A stretch of 64,000 nt of DNA from Luidia sarsii (Eukaryota; Echinodermata; Asteroidea; Paxillosida; Luidiidae): positions 9,604,895 through 9,668,894 of the forward strand of contig OX465119.1 of NCBI GenBank assembly GCA_949987565.1. Direction: 5' to 3'. The translations under genes and the position numbers were made by a program. Each line of letters opens with the position of its first letter. Positions within the stretch are counted from its first letter, which is position 1. The notes under the pieces are model-generated. The model was given only the letters and a program-made list of their open reading frames with translations, was not told where the DNA came from and made no database searches. This document shows positions 22,638 to 34,600 of this stretch, in pieces.

Positions 22638-24484
22638 TATTAACTTGCAAAGTGTAGTTTTCTTTCCAGTTACTTCTCGCCGACCGACTGTTGTGTGCGG
22701 CTCTCTACACACACAAGCTGCCCAGCTGACAGAGGTTAGTTCTAGTTGCTTGATACTATAATCATCTTTATATGTTCGATTTATGATTTTTTACCACTGA
22801 TAGATAGATATTTTCAAGGGCTGTTTGCATGCCAAGTTATAGCTTGCTCAAAATAATAATGAAGGAGATATTAACTTGCAAAGTGTAATTTTCTTTCCAG
22901 TTACTTTTCGCCGACCGACTGTTGTGTGCGGCTCTCTACACACACAAGCTGCCCAGCTGACAGGTTAGTTCTACTTGCTTGATCATATAATCATCTTGCT
23001 GTTCTCGATTTATGTTTTTTTACCACTGATAGATAGGTATTTTCAAGGGCTGTTTGCATGCCAAGTTATAGCTTCGTCTAAATAATAATGAAGGAGATAT
23101 TAACTTGCAAAGTGTAATTTTCTTTCCAGTTACTTCTCGCCGACCGACTGTTGTGTGCGGCTCTCTACACACACAAGCTGCCCAGCTGACAGAGGTTAGT
23201 TTTAGTTGCTTGACTATATAATCATCTTACTATTTTCGATTTCAGATTTTTTACCACTGATAGATAGGTATTTTCAAGGGCTGTTTGCATGCCAAGTTAT
23301 AGCTTCGTCAAAATAACAATGAAGGAGATATTAACTTTCAAAGTTTAATTTTCTTTCCAGTTACTTATCGCCGACCGACTGTTGTTTGCGGTTCTCTACA
23401 CACACAAGCTGCCCAGCTGACAGAGGTTAGTTCTAGTTGCTTGATCACATAATCATCTTTCTATGTTCGATTTATGATTTTTTACCACTGATAGATAGAT
23501 ATTTTCAAGGGCTGTTTGCATGCCAAGTTATAGCTTCCTCAAAATAATAATGAAGGAGATATTAACTTGCAAAGTGTAATTTTCTTTCCAGTTACTTTTT
23601 GCCGACCGACTGTTGTCTGCGGCTCTCTACACACACAAGCTGCCCAGCTGACAGAGGTTAGTTCTACTTGCTTGATCATATAATCATCTTGCTGTGTTCG
23701 ATTTATGTTTTTTTACCACTGATAGATAGGTATTTTCAAGGGCTGTTCACATGCCAAGTTATAGGTTCCTCAAAATAATAATAAAGGAGATATTAACTTG
23801 CAAAGTGTAGTTTTCTTTCCAGTTACTTCTCGCCGACCGACTGTTGTGTGCGGCTCTCTACACACACAAGCTGCCCAGCTGACAGAGGTTAGTTCTAGTT
23901 GCTTGATACTATAATCATCTTTCTATGTTCGATTTATGATTTTTTACCACTGATAGATAGATATTTTCAAGGGCTGTTTGCATGCCAAGTTATAGCTTGC
24001 TCAAAATAATAATGAAGGAGATATTAACTTGCAAAGTGTAATTTTCTTTCCAGTTACCTTTCGCCGACCGACTGTTGTCTGCGGCTCTCTACACACACAA
24101 GCTGTCCAGCTGACAGAGGTTAGTTCTACTTGCTTGATCATATAATCATCTTGCTGTGTTCGATTTATGTTTTTTTACCACTGATAGATAGGTATTTTCA
24201 AGGGCTGTTTGCATGCCAAGTTATAGCTTCGTCAAAATAATAATGAAGGAGATATTAACTTGCAAAGTGTAATTTTCTTTCCAGTTACTTTTCGCCGACC
24301 GACTGTTGTGTGCGGCTCTCTACACACACAAGCTGCCAAGCTGACAGAGGTTAGTTCTAGTTGCTTGATCATATAATCATCTTTCTATGTTCGATTTATG
24401 TTTTTTTACCACTGATAGATAGGTATTTTCAAGGGCTGTTTGCATGCCAAGTTATAGCTTCGTCAAAATAATAAATAAAGGAGA
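22638..24484 (+). repeat. 8-monomer HOR, copy 1 (P-O-B-C-H-P-N-M, 1847 bp)
   Basis: Length is 8 x 231 minus 2 (O) plus 1 (M). The O deletions at 22964 and 24811 are 1847 apart, as expected. Confidence 0.85.
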
Positions 24485-25868
24485 TATTAACTTGCAAAGT
24501 GTAGTTTTCTTTCCAGTTACTTCTCGCCGACCGACTGTTGTGTGCGGCTCTCTACACACACAAGCTGCCCAGCTGACAGAGGTTAGTTCTAGTTGCTTGA
24601 TACTATAATCATCTTTCTATGTTCGATTTATGATTTTTTACCACTGATAGATAGATATTTTCAAGGGCTGTTTGCATGCCAAGTTATAGCTTGCTCAAAA
24701 TAATAATGAAGGAGATATTAACTTGCAAAGTGTAATTTTCTTTCCAGTTACTTTTCGCCGACCGACTGTTGTGTGCGGCTCTCTACACACACAAGCTGCC
24801 CAGCTGACAGGTTAGTTCTACTTGCTTGATCATATAATCATCTTGCTGTTCTCGATTTATGTTTTTTTACCACTGATAGATAGGTATTTTCAAGGGCTGT
24901 TTGCATGCCAAGTTATAGCTTCGTCTAAATAATAATGAAGGAGATATTAACTTGCAAAGTGTAATTTTCTTTCCAGTTACTTCTCGCCGACCGACTGTTG
25001 TGTGCGGCTCTCTACACACACAAGCTGCCCAGCTGACAGAGGTTAGTTTTAGTTGCTTGACTATATAATCATCTTACTATTTTCGATTTCAGATTTTTTA
25101 CCACTGATAGATAGGTATTTTCAAGGGCTATTTGCATGCCAAGTTATAGCTTCGTCAAAATAACAATGAAGGAGATATTAACTTTCAAAGTTTAATTTTC
25201 TTTCCAGTTACTTATCGCCGACCGACTGTTGTTTGCGGTTCTCTACACACACAAGCTGCCCAGCTGACAGAGGTTAGTTCTAGTTGCTTGATCACATAAT
25301 CATCTTTCTATGTTCGATTTATGATTTTTTACCACTGATAGATAGATATTTTCAAGGGCTGTTTGCATGCCAAGTTATAGCTTCCTCAAAATAATAATGA
25401 AGGAGATATTAACTTGCAAAGTGTAATTTTCTTTCCAGTTACTTTTTGCCGACCGACTGTTGTCTGCGGCTCTCTACACACACAAGCTGCCCAGCTGACA
25501 GAGGTTAGTTCTACTTGCTTGATCATATAATCATCTTGCTGTGTTCGATTTATGTTTTTTTACCACTGATAGATAGGTATTTTCAAGGGCTGTTCACATG
25601 CCAAGTTATAGGTTCCTCAAAATAATAATAAAGGAGATATTAACTTGCAAAGTGTAGTTTTCTTTCCAGTTACTTCTCGCCGACCGACTGTTGTGTGCGG
25701 CTCTCTACACACACAAGCTGCCCAGCTGACAGAGGTTAGTTCTAGTTGCTTGATACTATAATCATCTTTCTATGTTCGATTTATGATTTTTTACCACTGA
25801 TAGATAGATATTTTCAAGGGCTGTTTGCATGCCAAGTTATAGCTTGCTCAAAATAATAATGAAGGAGA
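24485..25868 (+). repeat. 8-monomer HOR, partial copy 2 (P-O-B-C-H-P)
   Basis: Six monomers follow the order of copy 1, then the array jumps to O at 25869 instead of N. That jump produces a local O-B-C-H-P period of five. Confidence 0.8.
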
Positions 25869-28800
25869 TATTAACTTGCAAAGTGTAATTTTCTTTCCAG
25901 TTACTTTTCGCCGACCGACTGTTGTGTGCGGCTCTCTACACACACAAGCTGCCCAGCTGACAGGTTAGTTCTACTTGCTTGATCATATAATCATCTTGCT
26001 GTTCTCGATTTATGTTTTTTTACCACTGATAGATAGGTATTTTCAAGGGCTGTTTGCATGCCAAGTTATAGCTTCGTCTAAATAATAATGAAGGAGATAT
26101 TAACTTGCAAAGTGTAATTTTCTTTCCAGTTACTTCTCGCCGACCGACTGTTGTGAGCGGCTCTCTACACACACAAGCTGCCCAGCTGACAGAGGTTAGT
26201 TTTAGTTGCTTGACTATATAATCATCTTACTATTTTCGATTTCAGATTTTTTACCACTGATAGATAGGTATTTTCAAGGGCTGTTTGCATGCTAAGTTAT
26301 AGCTTCGTCAAAATAACAATGAAGGAGATATTAACTTTCAAAGTTTAATTTTCTTTCCAGTTACTTATCGCCGACCGACTGTTGTTTGCGGTTCTCTACA
26401 CACACAAGCTGCCCAGCTGACAGAGGTTAGTTCTACTTGCTTGATCATATAATCATCTTGCTGTGTTCGATTTATGTTTTTTTACCACTGATAGATAGGT
26501 ATTTTCAAGGGCTGTTCACATGCCAAGTTATAGGTTCCTCAAAATAATAATGAAGGAGATATTAACTTGCAAAGTGTAATTTTCTTTCCAGTTACTTATC
26601 GCCGACCGACTGTTGTCTGCGGCTCTCTACACACACAAGCTGCCCAGCTGACAGAGGTTAGTTCTACTTGCTTGATCATATAATCATCTTGCTGTGTTCG
26701 ATTTATGTTTTTTTACCACTGATAGATAGGTATTTTCAAGGGCTGTTCACTTGCCAAGTTATAGGTTCCTCAAAATAATAATGAAGGAGATATAAACTTG
26801 CAAAGTGTAATTTTCTTTCCAGTTACTTATCGCCGACCGACTGTTGTTTGCGGTTCTCTAAACACACAAGCTGCACAGCTGACAGAGGTTAGTTCTAGTT
26901 GCTTGATCATATAATCATCTTTCTATTTTCGATTTATGATTTTTTACCACTGATAGATAGATATTTTCAAGGGCTGTTTGCATGCCAAGTTATAGCTTGC
27001 TCAAAATAATATTGAAGGAGATATTAACTTGCAAAGTGTAATTTTCTTTCCAGTTACTTTTCGCCGACCGACTGTTGTGTGCGGCTCTCTACACACACAA
27101 GCTGCCCAGCTGACAGAGGTTAGTTCTACTTGCTTGATCATATAATCATCTTGCTTTTCTCGATTTATGTTTTTTTACCACTGATAGATAGGTATTTTCA
27201 AGGGCTGTTTGCATGCCAAGTTATAGCTTCGTCTAAATAATAATGAAGGAGATATTAACTTGCAAAGTGTAATTTTCTTTCCAGTTACTTTTCGCCGACC
27301 GACTGTTGTGTGCGGCTCTCTACACACACAAGCTGCCCAGCTGACAGAGGTTAGTTCTAGTTGCTTGATCCTATAATCATCTTACTATTTTCGATTTAAG
27401 ATTTTTTACCACTGATAGATAGGTATTTTCAAGGGCTGTTTGCATTCCAAGTTATAGCTTCGTCAAAATAACAATGAAGGAGATATTAACTTGCAAAGTG
27501 TAATTTTCTTTCCAGTTACTTATCGCCGACCGACTGCTGTTTGCGGTTCTCTAAACACACAAGCTGCCCAGCTGACAGAGGTTAGTTCTAGTTGCTTGAT
27601 CATATAATCATCTTTCTATTTTCGATTTATGATTTTTTACCACTGATAGATAGATATTTTCAAGGGCTGTTTGCATGCCAAGTTATAGCTTGCTCAAAAT
27701 AATATTGAAGGAGATATTAACTTGCAAAGTGTAATTTTCTTTCCAGTTACTTTTCGCCGACCGACTGTTATGTGCGGCTCTCTACACACACAAGCTGCCC
27801 AGCTGACAGAGGTTAGTTGTAGTTGCTTGATCCTATAATCATCTTTCTATGTTCGATTTATGATTTTTTACCACTGATAGATAGGTATTTTCAAGGGCTG
27901 TTCACATGCCAAGTTATAGGTTCCTCAAAATAATAATGAAGGAGATATTAACTTGCAAAGTGTAATTTTCTTTCCAGTTACTTTTCGCCGACCGACTGTT
28001 GTTTGCGGCTCTCTACACACACAAGCTGCCCAGCTGACAGAGGTTAGTTCTAGTTGCTTGACCATATAATCATCTTACTATTTTCGATTTAAGATTTTTT
28101 ACCACTGATAGATAGGTATTTTCAAGGGCTGTTTGCATTCCAAGTTATAGCTTCGTCAAAATAACAATGAAGGAGATATTAACTTGCAAAGTGTAATTTT
28201 CTTTCCAGTTACTTTTCGCCGACCGACTGTTGTCTGCGGCTCTCTACACACACAAGCTGCCCAGCTGACAGAGGTTAGTTCTACTTGCTTGATCATATAA
28301 TCATCTTGCTGTGTTCGATTTATGATTTTTTACCACTGATAGATAGATATTTTCAAGGGCTGTTTGCATGCCAAGTTATAGCTTGCTCAAAATAATATTG
28401 AAGGAGATATTAACTTGCAAAGTGTAATTTTCTTTCCAGTTACTTTTCGCCGACCGACAGTTGTGTGCGGCTCTCTACACACACAAGCTGCCCAGCTGAC
28501 AGAGGTTAGTTCTACTTGCTTGATCATATAATCATCTTGCTTTTCTCGATTGATGTTTTTTTACCACTGATAGATAGGTATTTTCAAGGGCTGTTTGCAT
28601 GCCAAGTTATAGCTTCGTCTAAATTATAATGAAGGAGATATTAACTTGCAAAGTGTAATTTTCTTTCCAGTTACTTTTCGCCGACCGACTGTTGTGTGCG
28701 GCTCTCTACTCACACAAGCTGCCCAGCTGACAGAGGTTAGTTCTAGTTGCTTGATCCTATAATCATCTTACTATTTTCGATTTAAGATTTTTTACCACTG

Positions 28801-31409
28801 ATAGATAGGTATTTTCAAGGGCTGTTTGCATGCCAAGTTATAGCTTCGTCAAAATAATAATGAAGGAGATATTAACTAGCAAAGTTTAATTTTCTTTCCA
28901 GTTACTTTTCGCCGACCGACTGTTGTGTGCGGCTCTCTACACACACAAGCTGCCCAGCTGACAGAGGTTAGTTCTAGTTGCTTGATCCTATAATCATCTT
29001 TCTATGTTCGATTTATGATTTTTTACCACTGATAGATAGGTATTTTCAAGGGCTGTTCACATGCCAAGTTATAGGTTCCTCAAAATAATAATGAAGGAGA
29101 TATTAACTTGCAAAGTGTAATTTTCTTTCCAGTTACTTTTCGCCGACCGACTGTTGTTTGCGGCTCTCTACACACACAAGCTGCCCAGCTGACAGAGGTT
29201 AGTTCTAGTTGCTTGACCATATAATCATCTTACTATTTTCGATTTAAGATTTTTTACCACTGATAGATAGGTATTTTCAAGGGCTGTTTGCATTCCAAGT
29301 TATAGCTTCGTCAAAATAACAATGAAGGAGATATTAACTTGCAAAGTGTAATTTTCTTTCCAGTTACTTTTCGCCGACCGACTGTTGTCTGCGGCTCTCT
29401 ACACACACAAGCTGCCCAGCTGACAGAGGTTAGTTCTAGTTGCTTGATCATATAATCATCTTTCTATGTTCGATTTATGATTTTTTACCACTGATAGATA
29501 GATATTTTCAAGGGCTGTTTGCATGCCAAGTTATAGCTTGCTCAAAATAATATTGAAGGAGATATTAACTTGCAAAGTGTAATTTTCTTTCCAGTTACTT
29601 TTCGCCGACCGACTGTTGTGTGCGGCTCTCTACACACACAAGCTGCCCAGCTGACAGAGGTTAGTTCTACTTGCTTGATCATATAATCATCTTGCTTTTC
29701 TCGATTGATGTTTTTTTACCACTGATAGATAGGTATTTTCAAGGGCTGTTTGCATGCCAAGTTATAGCTTCGTCTAAATAATAATGAAGGAGATATTAAC
29801 TTGCAAAGTGTAATTTTCTTTCCAGTTACTTTTCGCCGACCGACTGTTGTGTGCGGCTCTCTACACACACAAGCTGCCCAGCTGACAGAGGTTAGTTCTA
29901 GTTGCTTGATCCTATAATCATCTTACTATTTTCGATTTAAGATTTTTTACCACTGATAGATAGGTATTTTCAAGGGCTGTTTGCATGCCAAGTTATAGCT
30001 TCGTCAAAATAATAATGAAGGAGATATTAACTTGCAAAGTTTAATTTTCTTTCCAGTTACTTTTCGCCGACCGACTGTTGTGTGCGGCTCTCTACACACA
30101 CAAGCTGCCCAGCTGACAGAGGTTAGTTCTAGTTGCTTGATCCTATAATCATCTTTCTATGTTCGATTTATGATTTTTTACCACTGATAGATAGGTATTT
30201 TCAAGGGCTGTTCACATGCCAAGTTATAGGTTCCTCAAAATAATAATGAAGGAGATATTAACTTGCAAAGTGTAATTTTCTTTCCAGTTACTTTTCGCCG
30301 ACCGACTGTTGTTTGCGGCTCTCTACACACACAAGCTGCCCAGCTGACAGAGGTTAGTTCTAGTTGCTTGACCATATAATCATCTTACTATTTTCGATTT
30401 AATCTTTTTTACCACTGATAGATAGGTATTTTCAAGGGCTGTTTGCATTCCAAGTTATAGCTTCGTCAAAATAACAATGAAGGAGATATTAACTTGCAAA
30501 GTGTAATTTTCTTTCCAGTTACTTTTCGCCGACCGACTGTTGTCTGCGGCTCTCTACACACACAAGCTGCCCAGCTGACAGAGGTTAGTTCTACTTGCTT
30601 GATCATATAATCATCTTTCTATGTTTGATTTATGATTGTTTACCACTGATAGATAGGTTTTTTCAAGGGCTGTTTGCATGCCAAGTTATAGCTTCGTCAA
30701 AATAAAAATGAAGGAGATATTAACTTGCAAAGTTTAATTTTCTTTCCAGTCACTTTTCGCCGACCGACTGTTGTGTGCGGCTCTCTACACACACAAGCTG
30801 CCCAGCTGACAGAGGTTAGTTCTAGTTGCTTGATCCTATAATTATCTTACTATTTTCGATTTAAGATTTTTTACAACTGATAGATAGATATTTTCAAGGG
30901 CTGTTTGCATGCCAAGTTCTAGCTTCCTCAAAATAATAATGAAGGAGATATTAACTTGCAAAGTGTAATTTTCTTTCCAGTTACTTCTCGCCGACCGACT
31001 GTTGTGTGCGGCTCTCTACACACACAAGCTGCCCAGCTGACAGAGGTTAGTTTTAGTTGCTTGACTATATAATCATCTTACTATTTTCGATTTCAGATTT
31101 TTACCACTGATAGATAGGTATTTTCAACGGCTGTTTACATGCCAAGTTATAGCTTCGTCAAAATAATAATGAAGGAGATATTAACTTGCAAAGTGTAATT
31201 TTCTTTCCAGTTACTTATCGCCGACCGACTGTTGTTTGCGGTTCTCTACACACACAAGCTGCCCAGCTGACAGAGGTTAGTTCTAGTTGCTTGATCACAT
31301 AATCATCTTTCTATGTTCGATTTATGTTTTTTTACCACTGATAGATAGATATTTTCAAGGGCTGTTTGCATGCCAAGTTATAGCTTCCTCAAAATAATAA
31401 TGAAGGAGA
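25869..31409 (+). repeat. Large duplication, left copy (24 monomers)
   Basis: Order O-B-C/H-H-I-D-E/G-I-F-G-H/I-D-E-F-G-H/I-D-E-F-G-J-A-B'-C'. Private markers shared with the right copy include gtgagcgg at 26153 (31925), gcatgctaag near 26287, ttcacttgcc near 26747, tataaac at 26791 (32563), actgctg near 27533 (33305), cagtcac at 30748 (36751) and a T-run loss near 31097. The left part has offset 5772, the right part 6003. Confidence 0.85.
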
Positions 31410-31640
31410 TATTAACTTGCAAAGTGTAATTTTCTTTCCAGTTACTTTTTGCCGACCGACTGTTGTCTGCGGCTCTCTACACACACAAGCTGCCCAGCTG
31501 ACAGAGGTTAGTTCTAGTTGCTTGATACTATAATCATCTTTCTATGTTCGATTTATGATTTTTTACCACTGATAGATAGATATTTTCAAGGGCTGTTTGC
31601 ATGCCAAGTTATAGCTTGCTCAAAATAATAATGAAGGAGA
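31410..31640 (+). repeat. K/P junction monomer between the duplicated blocks
   Basis: Begins like K after C' (tttttgcc, ctgcggc) and switches to P (tact, cttgctc) between about 31475 and 31525. The sequence after the switch matches the P monomer at 25638, so this is a likely breakpoint of the large duplication. Confidence 0.75.
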
Positions 31641-34600
31641 TATTAACTTGCAAAGTGTTATTTTCTTTCCAGTTACTTTTCGCCGACCGACTGTTGTGTG
31701 CGGCTCTCTACACACACAAGCTGCCCAGCTGACAGGTTAGTTCTACTTGCTTGATCATATAATCATCTTGCTGTTCTCGATTTATGTTTTTTTACCACTG
31801 ATAGATAGGTATTTTCAAGGGCTGTTTGCATGCCAAGTTATAGCTTCGTCTAAATAATAATGAAGGAGATATTAACTTGCAAAGTGTAATTTTCTTTCCA
31901 GTTACTTCTCGCCGACCGACTGTTGTGAGCGGCTCTCTACACACACAAGCTGCCCAGCTGACAGAGGTTAGTTTTAGTTGCTTGACTATATAATCATCTT
32001 ACTATTTTCGATTTCAGATTTTTTACCACTGATAGATAGGTATTTTCAAGGGCTGTTTGCATGCTAAGTTATAGCTTCGTCAAAATAACAATGAAGGAGA
32101 TATTAACTTGCAAAGTGTAATTTTCTTTCCAGTTACTTTTTGCCGACCGACTGTTGTCTGCGGCTCTCTACACACACAAGCTGCCCAGCTGACAGAGGTT
32201 AGTTCTACTTGCTTGATCATATAATCATCTTGCTGTGTTCGATTTATGTTTTTTTACCACTGATAGATAGGTATTTTCAAGGGCTGTTCACATGCCAAGT
32301 TATAGGTTCCTCAAAATAATAATGAAGGAGATATTAACTTGCAAAGTGTAATTTTCTTTCCAGTTACTTATCGCCGACCGACTGTTGTCTGCGGCTCTCT
32401 ACACACACAAGCTGCCCAGCTGACAGAGGTTAGTTCTACTTGCTTGATCATATAATCATCTTGCTGTGTTCGATTTATGTTTTTTTACCACTGATAGATA
32501 GGTATTTTCAAGGGCTGTTCACTTGCCAAGTTATAGGTTCCTCAAAATAATAATGAAGGAGATATAAACTTGCAAAGTGTAATTTTCTTTCCAGTTACTT
32601 ATCGCCGACCGACTGTTGTTTGCGGTTCTCTAAACACACAAGCTGCCCAGCTGACAGAGGTTAGTTCTAGTTGCTTGATCATATAATCATCTTTCTATTT
32701 TCGATTTATGATTTTTTACCACTGATAGATAGATATTTTCAAGGGCTGTTTGCATGCCAAGTTATAGCTTGCTCAAAATAATATTGAAGGAGATATTAAC
32801 TTGCAAAGTGTAATTTTCTTTCCAGTTACTTTTCGCCGACCGACTGTTGTGTGCGGCTCTCTACACACACAAGCTGCCCAGCTGACAGAGGTTAGTTCTA
32901 CTTGCTTGATCATATAATCATCTTGCTTTTCTCGATTTATGTTTTTTTACCACTGATAGATAGGTATTTTCAAGGGCTGTTTGCATGCCAAGTTATAGCT
33001 TCGTCTAAATAATAATGAAGGAGATATTAACTTGCAAAGTGTAATTTTCTTTCCAGTTACTTTTCGCCGACCGACTGTTGTGTGCGGCTCTCTACACACA
33101 CAAGCTGCCCAGCTGACAGAGGTTAGTTCTAGTTGCTTGATCCTATAATCATCTTACTATTTTCGATTTAAGATTTTTTACCACTGATAGATAGGTATTT
33201 TCAAGGGCTGTTTGCATTCCAAGTTATAGCTTCATCAAAATAACAATGAAGGAGATATTAACTTGCAAAGTGTAATTTTCTTTCCAGTTACTTATCGCCG
33301 ACCGACTGCTGTTTGCGGTTCTCTAAACACACAAGCTGCCGAGCTGACAGAGGTTAGTTCTAGTTGCTTGATCATATAATCATCTTTCTATTTTCGATTT
33401 ATGATTTTTTACCACTGATAGATAGATATTTTCAAGGGCTGTTTGCATGCCAAGTTATAGCTTGCTCAAAATAATATTGAAGGAGATATTAACTTGCAAA
33501 GTGTAATTTTCTTTCCAGTTACTTTTCGCCGACCGACTGTTGTGTGCGGCTCTCTACACACACAAGCTGCCCAGCTGACAGAGGTTAGTTCTACTTGCTT
33601 GATCATATAATCATCTTGCTTTTCTCGATTTATGTTTTTTTACCACTGATAGATAGGTATTTTCAAGGGCTGTTTGCATGCCAAGTTATAGCTTCGTCTA
33701 AATAATAATGAAGGAGATATTAACTTGCAAAGTGTAATTTTCTTTCCAGTTACTTTTCGCCGACCGACTGTTGTGTGCGGCTCTCTACACACACAAGCTG
33801 CCCAGCTGACAGAGGTTAGTTCTAGTTGCTTGATCCTATAATCATCTTACTATTTTCGATTTAAGATTTTTTACCACTGATAGATAGGTATTTTCAAGGG
33901 CTGTTTGCATTCCAAGTTATAGCTTCGTCAAAATAACAATGAAGGAGATATTAACTTGCAAAGTGTAATTTTCTTTCCAGTTACTTTTCGCCGACCGACT
34001 GTTGTCTGCGGCTCTCTACACACACAAGCTGCCCAGCTGACAGAGGTTAGTTCTACTTGCTTGATCATATAATCATCTTGCTGTGTTCGATTTATGTTTT
34101 TTTACCACTGATAGATAGGTATTTTCAAGGGCTGTTCACATGCCAAGTTATAGGTTCCTCAAAATAATAATGAAGGAGATATTAACTTGCAAAGTGTAAT
34201 TTTCTTTCCAGTTACTTATCGCCGACCGACTGTTGTTTGCGGTTCTCTACACACACAAGCTGCCCAGCTGACAGAGGTTAGTTCTAGTTGCTTGATCATA
34301 TAATCATCTTTCTATGTTCGATTTATGATTTTTTACCACTGATAGATAGATATTTTCAAGGGCTGTTTGCATGCCAAGTTATAGCTTGCTCAAAATAATA
34401 TTGAAGGAGATATTAACTTGCAAAGTGTAATTTTCTTTCCAGTTACTTTTCGCCGACCGACTGTTGTGTGCGGCTCTCTACACACACAAGCTGCCCAGCT
34501 GACAGAGGTTAGTTCTACTTGCTTGATCATATAATCATCTTGCTTTTCTCGATTGATGTTTTTTTACCACTGATAGATAGGTATTTTCAAGGGCTGTTTG

